Below are positions 25,845 to 35,161 of a stretch of 64,000 bases of DNA, piece by piece. Each line of letters starts with the position of its first letter. Position 1 is the first letter of the stretch. Source of the stretch: CAWGCE01 sp964480915 (lineage in GTDB: Bacteria > Planctomycetota > Planctomycetia > Pirellulales > Pirellulaceae); the NCBI GenBank assembly GCA_964480915.1, contig CAYZRS010000013.1:38673-102672 (forward strand), in the 5' to 3' direction. Both the position numbers and the translations under genes were made by a program. The notes under the pieces were generated by a model, which saw nothing but the letters and a program-made list of their open reading frames with translations, was not told the DNA's origin and searched no databases.

Positions 25845-27266
25845 TTACCGGTAGTTCCATTCGCGAATATCGACAAAACGGCCTTCAATCGCAGCTGCAG
25901 CCGCCATAGCGGGCGAAACTAAATGCGTCCGACCATTCTTGCCCTGTCGGCCTTCGAAGTTTCGATTACTCGTCGAAGCACATCTTTCTCCGGGGCTCAG
26001 CTGATCAGGGTTCATCCCGAGGCACATGCTACAGCCGGCTTCACGCCAATCGAAACCGGCCTCACGAAACACTTGATCGAGCCCTTCTTCTTCCGCTTGC
26101 AGCTTCACTTGACCGCTCCCCGGCACCACCATCGCATCAACGGTGCTGGCAACTTTGTAACCGCCCGAAATAACAGCCGCCGCAGCGCGAAGGTCCTCAA
26201 TCCGAGCATTCGTGCACGACCCAATAAAGACGCGATCGATGGACACCTCGCTCATCGGCTGCCCCGGCTTTAGCGCCATGTAATCCAACGCTGCCTGAAC
26301 TTCGTTTTGCAGAACTTGGTTTTCAGAGCCAGCCGGATCGGGAACTTGCTCATCAACAGAAATTACTTGTCCAGGATTCGTACCCCAAGTAATCTGAGGC
26401 GCGATCGAGGCCGCATCAAACACTTCACTGCGATCGTAGGTAGCCCCTTCATCGCCGGCAAAGCTCTTCCAAAATTCAACCGCCTTGTCGAAATCACCGC
26501 CAGCCGGAGCGAACTCGCGTCCTTCCAAGTATCGAAACGTCGTATCGTCCGGCGCGATCATGCCGGCCCGCGCGCCTGCTTCGATCGACATGTTGCAAAC
26601 CGTCATCCGCTCTTCCATTGACAGAGCACGGACGGCGCTGCCGGTATATTCCAAAACGTAACCCGCTCCGCCGGAAGCCGAAATTTGACCGATCAAGTAG
26701 AGGATCATGTCCTTGGCGGTCACGCCGGTGCACAAGTCGCCATCCACGCGCAATTCAAACGTCTGCGGGAGAAACTGCAGCAGCGTCTGGGTCGCCAAGA
26801 CATGTTCCACTTCGCTGGTACCGATACCAAAGGCCAAAGCGCCGAAAGCACCATGTGTCGCTGTGTGACTATCGCCGCAGACAATCGTCATGCCGGGTTG
26901 CGTCAATCCAAGTTCAGGTCCGATCACATGGACGATGCCCTGCTTGGCATTGTCTAGGTCATAAAGCGGAACGCCGAACTCGCGACAATTCTCCCTCAAT
27001 TTGTCGACCTGTTTCCGAGAAATCGGATCGGCGATCGGCAACAGACGATCGGAAGTCGGCACATTGTGGTCGGGAGTCGCCACAGTCCGATCGGGGCGAC
27101 GGACTTTTCGATTGGCGGTTCGCAACCCTTCAAACGCCTGCGGGCTGGTCACTTCATGCACAAGGTGCAAGTCGATATACAGCATCGCCGGCTGGTTGGG
27201 TGTTTCTTCGACCACATGATGGTCCCAAACTTTTCGAAACGTGGTTCGCGGTGCGGAGCTAATCAT
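25845..27266 (-). CDS. leuC: 3-isopropylmalate dehydratase large subunit
   Basis: A 473-residue aconitase-family enzyme that isomerises 2-isopropylmalate with leuD. The iron-sulfur ligands are in GSCTNARIEDLRAAA and GCSMCLGMNPDQL. Further family motifs are CGDSHTATHGAFGALAFGIG and TSNRNFEGRQGKNGRTHLVS. The length is typical. It is first in the leuC-unknown-leuD unit. The 176 bases upstream show no obvious leucine leader peptide. Confidence 0.97.
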   Translation of the reverse strand: MISSAPRTTFRKVWDHHVVEETPNQPAMLYIDLHLVHEVTSPQAFEGLRTANRKVRRPDRTVATPDHNVPTSDRLLPIADPISRKQVDKLRENCREFGVPLYDLDNAKQGIVHVIGPELGLTQPGMTIVCGDSHTATHGAFGALAFGIGTSEVEHVLATQTLLQFLPQTFELRVDGDLCTGVTAKDMILYLIGQISASGGAGYVLEYTGSAVRALSMEERMTVCNMSIEAGARAGMIAPDDTTFRYLEGREFAPAGGDFDKAVEFWKSFAGDEGATYDRSEVFDAASIAPQITWGTNPGQVISVDEQVPDPAGSENQVLQNEVQAALDYMALKPGQPMSEVSIDRVFIGSCTNARIEDLRAAAAVISGGYKVASTVDAMVVPGSGQVKLQAEEEGLDQVFREAGFDWREAGCSMCLGMNPDQLSPGERCASTSNRNFEGRQGKNGRTHLVSPAMAAAAAIEGRFVDIREWNYR

Positions 27267-27442
27267 TCGACAAAGCCGTCAAGAAGGACAGAAACGATGG
27301 CAGCGGTTGGTCACTCAACCAAGCTGATACGGGCCCCATTATACGCAAACCAAGGCTTGCTGCATAAGCAGGACGACCGCCCATCCGGACGGTAAGATCG
27401 CGTCGAAACTGCTCCGACTCTGCGGTACGAGGCGATTGCCCA

Positions 27443-27973
27443 CTAGGCGGCAGCTCGCCGTGGCGCGACCCGGGCCCGAACATCGGCCGGTGATAGAATC
27501 TCGAACGTGCCGTCTTCCTGTTCGAGCCAAACCTGCGATTCGTTGTGCAACATCCGTGGTAGGAAGTGCCACGAGGCCAGCAGCGACGCTTGGTCTTGGT
27601 CATAAGCGACCAGCACGAGATCGGTTCCACGCAGCTCGTTGGCGCATCGCCTCAAGGCCGCCCCAGGATTTCCGGGAACGAGCCGCACACCATCGCAGAT
27701 CGTACTGAGCATGCCGTGCGCTGACTTCAGTGCCAATTGCTGACTTCCATCCGGCCGCGCTTCAAAGAGATCGATCCCGGTGTAGCGAACCTCCTCGGGT
27801 GGGCGCTGTTTGAGCATGAGCTCGAGCATGTGCTGAGCGCGAACGCCATCCCCCATGCCCATTTCAACAATTCGGCGAATATTCGCTTGCTTGATGTGAC
27901 GGAAAAGAGGAGCTGCAGAAGTTGGCTTAGCGCCGCCAGAAAAGAGCGAGCGAAATAGGCTTGGCAGTGGCAC
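27443..27973 (-). CDS. SAM-dependent methyltransferase-like protein
   Basis: A 176-residue soluble protein. Motif I of the Rossmann methyltransferase fold is visible as IRRIVEMGMGDGVRAQHML, followed by YTGIDLFEARPDG (motif II acidic residue) and TDLVLVAYDQDQA. It is shorter than most class I methyltransferases and lacks clear substrate-binding motifs. The GTG at 27973 is chosen because AAAGGA lies eight bases upstream; the frame extends to 28156. Substrate unknown; it could be a degenerate or scaffolding member. Confidence 0.65.
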   Translation of the reverse strand: MPLPSLFRSLFSGGAKPTSAAPLFRHIKQANIRRIVEMGMGDGVRAQHMLELMLKQRPPEEVRYTGIDLFEARPDGSQQLALKSAHGMLSTICDGVRLVPGNPGAALRRCANELRGTDLVLVAYDQDQASLLASWHFLPRMLHNESQVWLEQEDGTFEILSPADVRARVAPRRAAA

Positions 27974-28376
27974 GACGGCAATCCTTTGCGATCGAATCCG
28001 GTGAATTGTCAAACGTCCAGTCACTGTCACTTCGGCGTGATAGCACACCCGAAATTCGCTCAGCTTGGTGCGTCCGTGCAACCGGTACAGGCGTGCAATG
28101 AATGCTGAATCGATCGGTACGGTTAGCCCCTGTGACCGCGACAACCGTCGTTGCACGTTGAGCGGTGTTGCTTGAAATCAACACCAGACCGACTCGACCA
28201 GCCTGGCGCGTTCTCTTCTGCAACACGCCTGGGCAAACGGCTTGAAAACAGGGCTTTCCCTTAATTCTCCAGCGCCGTCGTCCACTCGCAAACCTAGATT
28301 TCAACGGTCATTCGCGACCAGCGGCCTCACCGGCTGGGGCCGTTTACGAGTTCTAGAACGATCGCCGAACCTTGCC
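27974..28376. other. Intergenic region between divergent genes
   Basis: About 400 bases separate the methyltransferase-like gene from the second subtilase. The open frames here continue into those genes upstream of their best starts. No RNA gene, repeat or promoter could be identified. Confidence 0.4.
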
Positions 28377-30398
28377 ATGAACCCGCACGGTCTACCCAAC
28401 TATCGCCAACCATTCGAGGGTCAATTCGAGCCGCTCGAAGACCGTTTGGTATTCTCGGCCAGCCCGCTCGCTGTGCCGCTGGGGCCCCATGTCGAAGCGG
28501 CCGTGGAATTGGCGCCTCAAACGAGCGGATCGAATTCAGGGCAAGCGGCCGGCGACACGGCCAGCGACTATGCACGCAGCCAATACGGGCTCGACGGACT
28601 CGGACAAACTGTCGTCATCATCGATTCAGGAATCGCCTACGATCACTATGCACTCGGCGGTGGGCTCGGCAGCAGTTACCGAGTCGTCGGAGGCTGGGAT
28701 TTCGCCGAAAACGACGCCGATCCCTACGACGACGGAGCGGCCGGTTTTCATGGCACCCACGTCGCAGGAATCGTGGGCAGCTCGGACGCTGAATACACGG
28801 GACTGGCCCCCGGAGTCGATCTTGTCGGACTGCGAGTTTTCGATGACCAAGGGAACAGCTCGTTCGACTGGATCGAATCGGCATTGGCCTGGGTCCACAA
28901 TCACCGCGACGCCTTCGATTCGCCGATCACAACCGTCAACATGTCGATTGGAGCCGATTGGAATGCCAACGAGATTCCCGATTGGACCAATATGGAAGAC
29001 GAACTCGAACTGCTCATCGACGATGGGATCTTCATTTCCGTTTCCGCCGGCAATAATTTCTCACAGTCGCAGTCGGTCGGACTTAACTACCCGGCCGCTA
29101 GTCCCCACGTGATTCCGGTCGGCAGCGTGGGAGCGACGGGCGACCTGAGCGCTTTCAGCCAACGCAACCAACGCATTCTCGCAGCACCAGGCGAGAACAT
29201 TACCAGCACGGCGCCCGATTATCTGTACGGTTTTGACGGAGTCACCGACGACTTTGTGTCCGCTTCGGGAACCAGCATGTCGGCACCGTACGTTGCCGGC
29301 GCCAGCGCGCTGCTGCGTCAAGCGATGGAAGCGATGGGCCATTCACAAATCGACCAATCCGATATCGACAATGTGTTCCGAGCGACTGCCGATCGAGTCT
29401 ACGACCCAGTCACGGCCGCGACCTACGATCGCATCGATCTGCAGGCCGCCTTAGATTCGGTCGTCGGCAACGATGACTATGGCTCGACGGCTGACTCAGC
29501 CTACGCCCTCGCTCCTAGCGAAAACCTATTTGCACTCAGCGGCACGATCAGCTCGACATCAGACGAGGACCATTTCACCTACGTGGCGGAAGAGTCGGGC
29601 GAACTTGAAATCGAGATGCTGTGGCACTCGGCGGCCGAACATCGACCGACGCTTGTTGTGGAAGGGGAAGCGGACGGTGCCCAACGACACCTGGATGTGG
29701 TCGCCGGTCAGACCTATTCGTTTTCGATAGAGTCGGGCAACGGCATCGGACGCTACGGCGCGTCACTTCACTTCACCGCCGTCACGCCGCAAACTCCTCG
29801 CAGCGCGGCAGCGGCCAGTGCCGCCACGGCCACCCGCACGCGTTGGGAAGCTCCCTCCACCGGCACATTCGAGTTGGCGATTGCGATCGACAACGCCGAC
29901 CAGGCGACGCGACTGGAAATCCGCAACCAGCAGAATCAAATCGTCGGAGCGGCCGACCAACCATCGGCGAACGAAGCTTTTACCATCACCGCCACGGCAG
30001 GCGAGCGATTCGAAATCGATGTCCTCGGCGGGGGGGCGATCACATGGGTCGCGACCGAACTGAACGCTTCGCCGAGCGGCGGTTCACCAGGCCTGCAAAC
30101 CAACACAATCAGCGTGGCGACCAGCTTCCAGCAAGATTCGGTACGCGCCGTTCCCGTTGATGACGTTCTGCTCGATTTCGCAACACTCGAAGAGAGACCA
30201 CCAACCGAAGTCGACGAGGCGATTTTGGGCTGGCAGCGCTTTTCAAATTGGCTCGAAGGCGTCGCTCATGGCGTTTCCGACCGAGTCGCTAGCGAACCGG
30301 ATGAAGACGAGACGACCGGCGTGGAAAATGGATCGCTCGAAATCTACTGCCTGACGCTCGATGAGGCGTTTTCTGATGCTGAATGCTGGCGTCGATAG
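28377..30398 (+). CDS. Secreted subtilisin-like serine protease (S8)
   Basis: A 673-residue protein. The planctomycete LExR export motif (FEPLEDRLVFSASP) lies at about residues 20-33. The catalytic domain has Asp83 (VVIIDSGIAYDH), His125 (GFHGTHVAGIVG), the oxyanion Asn in VSAGNNFSQ, and Ser300 (ASGTSMSAPYVAGASAL). Two beta-rich domains follow, including a PPC-like module (STSDEDHFTYVAEESGELEI). The C-terminus is acidic with no PEP-CTERM or dockerin. The ATG at 28377 puts the LExR motif near the N-terminus; the frame is open back to 28242. It is the second S8 protease in the window and only distantly like the first. Confidence 0.88.
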   Translation: MNPHGLPNYRQPFEGQFEPLEDRLVFSASPLAVPLGPHVEAAVELAPQTSGSNSGQAAGDTASDYARSQYGLDGLGQTVVIIDSGIAYDHYALGGGLGSSYRVVGGWDFAENDADPYDDGAAGFHGTHVAGIVGSSDAEYTGLAPGVDLVGLRVFDDQGNSSFDWIESALAWVHNHRDAFDSPITTVNMSIGADWNANEIPDWTNMEDELELLIDDGIFISVSAGNNFSQSQSVGLNYPAASPHVIPVGSVGATGDLSAFSQRNQRILAAPGENITSTAPDYLYGFDGVTDDFVSASGTSMSAPYVAGASALLRQAMEAMGHSQIDQSDIDNVFRATADRVYDPVTAATYDRIDLQAALDSVVGNDDYGSTADSAYALAPSENLFALSGTISSTSDEDHFTYVAEESGELEIEMLWHSAAEHRPTLVVEGEADGAQRHLDVVAGQTYSFSIESGNGIGRYGASLHFTAVTPQTPRSAAAASAATATRTRWEAPSTGTFELAIAIDNADQATRLEIRNQQNQIVGAADQPSANEAFTITATAGERFEIDVLGGGAITWVATELNASPSGGSPGLQTNTISVATSFQQDSVRAVPVDDVLLDFATLEERPPTEVDEAILGWQRFSNWLEGVAHGVSDRVASEPDEDETTGVENGSLEIYCLTLDEAFSDAECWRR

Positions 30399-30501
30399 CG
30401 AACCTTTCGCTTGTTTCCAAACGTGCGTTGAATCGGCAAGTCGTATTTCCTAGACTCCCGCCGCTCAATCTCCCACGAAAGGAATCGAAGGGGTGAAAGT
30501 T

Positions 30502-30771
30502 ATGTCTCATCAAATGGCGCTTCTGCAAGAAGCGATCACCGTCGCCAATCAACTCGGCTTCTCGGTCTGTCAGGAATTCCTTGACGGCGTCGGTGGAGTC
30601 CAGCCAGCCATCGTGCAGCAGCATCCCTGGATCGTGCTCGATCGCGAACAGCCCCCGGCCAGCAATCTGGCTCGACTCGTCGAGTTTTTGGCCGACGAGG
30701 CGACTGCGCTGCCTCCCATGTCGGCCGAATTGCGCCGCCTTTTCCCGCATCAACAACGGCAAGCTGCCTAA
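30502..30771 (+). CDS. Small conserved hypothetical protein
   Basis: An 89-residue soluble protein (SHQMALLQEAITVANQLGFS at the start, then IVLDREQPPASNLARLVEFL). The ATG at 30502 has GAAGGGG eight bases upstream, a good ribosome site; an in-frame GTG at 30493 is less likely. It precedes the sulfotransferase gene by 27 bases on the same strand, so it may be co-transcribed with it. No domain recognised. Confidence 0.6.
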   Translation: MSHQMALLQEAITVANQLGFSVCQEFLDGVGGVQPAIVQQHPWIVLDREQPPASNLARLVEFLADEATALPPMSAELRRLFPHQQRQAA

Positions 30772-30798
30772 CGGCGAACCGCGGCGCAAGTGATTCTC

Positions 30799-31701
30799 AT
30801 GCCATCAGCTTCCGAACCCATTATCGTCCTCGGCGCCGCTCGTTCGGGAACAAAAATGCTGCGTGACACGTTAGCCGCAGCCAACGACTTGGGCGTCGTG
30901 AAGTATGACGTGAATTACGTCTGGCGCGTTGGCAACGAACGGTTTCCTCACGACGCCTTGCCGCCCGACCTCGCCACACCGCAAGTGCGGAAGTTTGTTC
31001 GGGCTCAGCTGCCAAGAATTTCGCACGGGTTGCCAAAGTCCCAGCGCTTCATCGAAAAGACGGTCGGAAATGTCCTTCGGTTGCCGTTCGTTCATCGCAT
31101 TTACCCGAATGCAAAATATGTTTTCCTTATTCGCGATGGTCGTGACGTGACCGAATCGGCGATTCGTTGCTGGCAGTCACCGGCCAAGCTGCGGTACCTC
31201 GCGGCCAAGTTGAGCACGTTTCCTTGGCAGCATGGAGCTCGTTATGCGGCCAGCTATGCCAAGAGATTTTTTCTCAAAGCGACCAACCTGACGCCTCATC
31301 TTTCGAGCTGGGGTCCCAGGCATCCGGAGATAGAGGCTCACGTGCGAGACTTACCACTGTGGCAAGTTTGCGCTCACCAATGGATCGCTTGCATGGAAGC
31401 GTACGAACAGTCAAAGAGCTTGCTGGTTGCCAACCAAATCATCGAGATCCGCTACGAAGACATCATTGCGAATCCGGTCGCCACATTTCGTTCTTTGTGT
31501 GAATCACTCGAGATTGATGATCAGGCATCGGTGATCCATCGAGCCCAGCAAACGATCGTTGCCGGCAACATTGGCAAACGTTCCCAGTTAAGCGCCGACC
31601 AGCTGGACATCATCAGTGAATTGCAGAGCGGCGTCCTCGAGCGCTGGGGCTATCGCCGTCACTCGTCCAACGAACTGTCGCCCGATCGCGCGGCAGCCTA
31701 A
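30799..31701 (+). CDS. PAPS-dependent sulfotransferase
   Basis: A 300-residue enzyme that should transfer sulfate from PAPS to a carbohydrate or other hydroxyl. The 5'-phosphosulfate loop is IIVLGAARSGTKMLRDTLA, and the 3'-phosphate site is YVFLIRDGRDVTESAIRCW. EIRYEDIIANPVATFRSLCE, a typical late motif, is also present. There is no signal peptide. The ATG at 30799 is preferred, with a GTG at 30790 as alternative. It sits 20 bases before the DegT aminotransferase in the polysaccharide region, which suggests a sugar acceptor. Confidence 0.85.
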   Translation: MPSASEPIIVLGAARSGTKMLRDTLAAANDLGVVKYDVNYVWRVGNERFPHDALPPDLATPQVRKFVRAQLPRISHGLPKSQRFIEKTVGNVLRLPFVHRIYPNAKYVFLIRDGRDVTESAIRCWQSPAKLRYLAAKLSTFPWQHGARYAASYAKRFFLKATNLTPHLSSWGPRHPEIEAHVRDLPLWQVCAHQWIACMEAYEQSKSLLVANQIIEIRYEDIIANPVATFRSLCESLEIDDQASVIHRAQQTIVAGNIGKRSQLSADQLDIISELQSGVLERWGYRRHSSNELSPDRAAA

Positions 31702-31721
31702 CACCCAAGACGTTGAAAACC

Positions 31722-32897
31722 ATGAACAAATCGCACCAGGTCATTTTCTCGCCTCCTCTCATCGGCGAAGAAGAAATCGAAGAAGTCGTCGCGACGCTGC
31801 GGTCCAACTGGCTGACGACCGGTCCGAAAACTCGCCAATTTGAAGTCGAATTCACCGAATCGGTCGGCGCTCCTTCCGCGCTGGCCATGAATTCTTGCAC
31901 GGCAGCGCTGCACACGGCGCTGATTGCTTTGGGCATTGGCCCCGGCGACGAGGTGATTACCAGCACGCTAACATTTGCGGCCACGGTGAATGTGATTGAG
32001 CACGTCGGTGCCACCCCGGTGCTCGTCGACGTGATGCCCGACACTCTGAACATGGATCCGATGCGTGTCGCGGAAGCGATTAACCCCAGAACCCGCGTCA
32101 TCCTACCCGTGCACTACGCCGGCCATCCGGTCGAGATGGACGAGCTGCAGCGACTTGCCAACGAAAACGGTATCGTGATCGTGGAAGATGCGGCGCACGC
32201 GATTCCGGCGGCATATAAGGGACGGAAAGTCGGCTCGAGCGCGAACCCCACGGCATTCAGTTTCTACGCCACGAAAAATCTCACCACCGGGGAAGGCGGG
32301 ATGCTGACCGGCACACCCGAATTCCTGGAAACGGCGCGTCAGATTTCTTTACACGGACTCAGCCGGGAAGCCTGGGGACGGTACGAAAAAGGAGGCACTT
32401 GGCGATACGATGTCGTCAAGCCGGGCTTCAAATACAACATGACCGATATCCAGGCGTCGCTGGGACTCTGGCAACTAAAGAAACTGTCATCATTCCAAGC
32501 CAGAAGACAAGCGATCGTCGATCGCTACCAGACCGCATTTGCGGAGATGCCCGAACTGCAGATGCCGACGCATCTTTCCGAAGTGGATCATGCCTGGCAC
32601 CTTTTTGTTCTACGGCTCAATTCCGCAACGATGCAGATCGATCGCGACGCCTTCATTGAACAGCTGAAGGAACGGGGCGTTAGTACATCGGTCCACTTCA
32701 TTCCCATCCATACGTTTACGTTTTACCGAGAAAAGTATGGCTATCGCGCTTTGGATTTCCCGCATGCTCATAGCCAATTCGAGCGCATGTTGAGCCTGCC
32801 ATTGGCACCAGCGCTGACCGATCGCGACATCGATTACGTGATCGAGGCGGTTAAAGACGTCGTTGCCTGCAATCGTGTGCGCCGCCTTGCCGCGTAG
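31722..32897 (+). CDS. DegT/DnrJ/EryC1/StrS family sugar aminotransferase
   Basis: A 391-residue PLP enzyme that aminates a nucleotide-linked keto-sugar. The PLP lysine lies in FSFYATKNLTTGEGGMLTG. Other family marks are NSCTAALHTALIALGIGPGD, VIVEDAAHAIPAAYKG and KYNMTDIQASLGLWQL. The start is the ATG at 31722; a TTG at 31713 is possible. It lies after the sulfotransferase and in a polysaccharide region, so it probably makes an amino sugar for the polymer. The exact sugar is unknown. Confidence 0.93.
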   Translation: MNKSHQVIFSPPLIGEEEIEEVVATLRSNWLTTGPKTRQFEVEFTESVGAPSALAMNSCTAALHTALIALGIGPGDEVITSTLTFAATVNVIEHVGATPVLVDVMPDTLNMDPMRVAEAINPRTRVILPVHYAGHPVEMDELQRLANENGIVIVEDAAHAIPAAYKGRKVGSSANPTAFSFYATKNLTTGEGGMLTGTPEFLETARQISLHGLSREAWGRYEKGGTWRYDVVKPGFKYNMTDIQASLGLWQLKKLSSFQARRQAIVDRYQTAFAEMPELQMPTHLSEVDHAWHLFVLRLNSATMQIDRDAFIEQLKERGVSTSVHFIPIHTFTFYREKYGYRALDFPHAHSQFERMLSLPLAPALTDRDIDYVIEAVKDVVACNRVRRLAA

Positions 32898-32903
32898 CTG
32901 CGG

Positions 32904-33917
32904 CTACCGTCGGCGGTGCCAGATCCATGAAAGCGTCAGCCCGATGAGAACGAGCGAAGAAGGTTCGGGAACCGTCGACAGCAAGTCCGACGATTGGAAT
33001 TTGTTGGCGTTCCAAGCGATGAAGTCTTGACCGTCAACATTCGCATCCCCGGTAAAATTTCCGCCGCACCAATGCGCGTTTGCGGTAAATTTGTTGCCAT
33101 TCCACACGATGAAGTCCTGACCATTCACATTTCCATCGAGGTTGGCATCACCAACGAGAAATGCGTTTCCACCCGTATTGGCAACGTTGTTCGCACCACC
33201 GACAGTCAGCCACCCTGCTGCTGCATCGGTGACGTCGTCGAAAGAGACGGCCCCGTCGCCATTCATATCGAATGTTAGATCAGTACTGCCGGCCGCGATC
33301 GCGTTTGTCAGAGCGTCAATATCCAGGCAATCCCAAACGCCATCCGGGGAACCACCCGGCCCGGTAAAATCGCCCGTGACCATATTCGTCGCTGACATCA
33401 GCGAACCTTGGTAACCGTCGAAATTCACGCCATCCTGGGCAATGCGTGAACCGGTGAATTCAAACGCGGTGCCTGGTAGGAGCGTGTGACCACCCCAACT
33501 GACGGTCGTCGCTGCGCTACCCATGGTCTCAATGACCAAGGCAACGACCTCGTCACCGGTCGAAAAAAGGTTGCTGCCGATAGCGGCAAACACCGTGTCG
33601 GCAACCGTGTCGACTTGAAGGCCCAAGGTGACACCACCAGTGAACGGGTTGTTGCCAGGATTATCAAAAGGAAAGAGCAGCGAATTTGCGACCGCTCCAA
33701 CCAGATCACTTCCAGATACCTCAAACCCCAATTCCAAGGCGACCGAACCGCCGTTGGCGCCAAACAGATTGGGGTCGGGCGCTATCTCGACGAGCCATTC
33801 CCGGTTGGAGCTGCCGTTGAGTCCTAAATCAGAAACGACCAACATGGGATCGGCCGCCACTTGCACGGCGAACGTCAAAACAAAAACGCAAGAAGCCAGA
33901 CGAATACAGAGTTTCAA
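32904..33917 (-). CDS. PEP-CTERM protein with dockerin-like calcium loops
   Basis: A 337-residue exported protein. A signal peptide (KLCIRLASCVFVLTFAVQVA) is followed by a beta-rich domain of about 170 residues (cohesin-like in its strand spacing, but not assigned). Four calcium loops come next (DGVWDCLDIDALTNAI, DMNGDGAVSFDDV, GDANLDGNVNGQDF, GDANVDGQDF), then a PEP-CTERM signal VPEPSSLVLIGLTLSWIW plus HRRR. The calcium-loop block is strikingly like that of the giant subtilase 20 kb away. The TTG at 33917, with AAGG upstream, gives a clean signal peptide; a TTG at 33965 is possible. Confidence 0.82.
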   Translation of the reverse strand: MKLCIRLASCVFVLTFAVQVAADPMLVVSDLGLNGSSNREWLVEIAPDPNLFGANGGSVALELGFEVSGSDLVGAVANSLLFPFDNPGNNPFTGGVTLGLQVDTVADTVFAAIGSNLFSTGDEVVALVIETMGSAATTVSWGGHTLLPGTAFEFTGSRIAQDGVNFDGYQGSLMSATNMVTGDFTGPGGSPDGVWDCLDIDALTNAIAAGSTDLTFDMNGDGAVSFDDVTDAAAGWLTVGGANNVANTGGNAFLVGDANLDGNVNGQDFIVWNGNKFTANAHWCGGNFTGDANVDGQDFIAWNANKFQSSDLLSTVPEPSSLVLIGLTLSWIWHRRR

Positions 33918-34223
33918 GGTAGTAGCCTTAAAAGAATGACAAGAATGAGCGATGTTCGAGATCAAACACTAGTTTAACCTCTTTCGCGATCGGCTCAAAT
34001 CAAGTGATCATCAATTGGTCCACTTTCCTCGGCTTTTTGGACGATTTCGGCTGCCACAGGGGACGTAAACCGCGAACCGCCCAGCCGTTTGAAACGGTCA
34101 ACGACACACGAAAACCGCTCAATAATCTCTCTAGTGTGCAAAATCATCGCTGACATAGAATGCCGGTTCGTTTGGTGTGCCTGCCAAGAAATCACTTTCA
34201 CTCCCCCAATTGGGTTTGCGGAC

Positions 34224-35117
34224 ATGGACGGTCCTCAGTTTCTCGTCATCGGCGGCATGAAGTGCGGTTCGACCTCGCTCTACGACGACCTTCGTAGGCA
34301 ACCAGCCATCTGTTTGGCGGAAAAAGAGCTCAACCTGCTGAGCGACCCCAAATTTTCTGCTCACCGAGCCCGAACCGTCTACGCACGGGAGTTTGCCGCC
34401 GCGGCGCCGCACCAAAAGCGGGGCGATGTGTCAACGACGTATTCGAAACTTCCCGAGTTCCCCAAGGTCGCAGCACGGGCATACGAGCTTTGTGGACCCG
34501 ACCTTAAGATCGTCTACGTTGTTCGTGAACCGGTCGCGCGGTGTATCAGCCACCACTATCATATGCACGCTTGGCGGGCGGCCGGCCACATGCCGGCAGA
34601 CATCGATTTCTGCGTCAGGGAATACTCCAGCATCATCGACTACAGCCGCTACGCGATGCAGTTAGAACCGTGGCGTGACCATTTCGGCGACAACGCGATC
34701 CGTGTCGTGCTATTTGAAGAGTTCATTCGTGATCGCCTGGGCACGATGTCCCAGCTGGGTTCCTTCCTCAACTTTCAAGTCTCGGAAGAATCGATCCAGC
34801 CGACGAGCATTTCAAATCAGAGCGACAACAAGCCAGTGCTGAATTCATTTTGGCGCCGAATCCATGAGAACCAGTTTTACCAGGCAACGCTCCGCCGTGT
34901 CCTCCCAGCCGACCTACGTCATGAATTGAGAAAGTTGATTCTGCCGAAAGCGCCTGCCCGCCCAGCCGGACCGTCAATCGAAACCGTCGACATGATTCTC
35001 GATCGTACCCGCGACGACGAGCTTGAATTGCGACGCTTGATGGGACGGACGGCTCCTTTGTGGGACTTCGCTGAAGTCAAAACAAAGTACGCCGACCCTG
35101 CGGCGGCCAGCATCTAA
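34224..35117 (+). CDS. Sulfotransferase
   Basis: A 297-residue member of the carbohydrate sulfotransferase group, with the PAPS loop FLVIGGMKCGSTSLYDDL at the N-terminus and IVYVVREPVARCISHHYH as the 3'-phosphate site. The ending differs from the sulfotransferase at 30799, so the two probably use different acceptors. The ATG at 34224 fits the family start; the frame is open back to 34089. The flippase gene follows 44 bases later. Confidence 0.85.
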   Translation: MDGPQFLVIGGMKCGSTSLYDDLRRQPAICLAEKELNLLSDPKFSAHRARTVYAREFAAAAPHQKRGDVSTTYSKLPEFPKVAARAYELCGPDLKIVYVVREPVARCISHHYHMHAWRAAGHMPADIDFCVREYSSIIDYSRYAMQLEPWRDHFGDNAIRVVLFEEFIRDRLGTMSQLGSFLNFQVSEESIQPTSISNQSDNKPVLNSFWRRIHENQFYQATLRRVLPADLRHELRKLILPKAPARPAGPSIETVDMILDRTRDDELELRRLMGRTAPLWDFAEVKTKYADPAAASI

Positions 35118-35161
35118 TTCTCCTTTGCCGATTCTCCTTTGTCGATCAAAACGAGCCCCCC

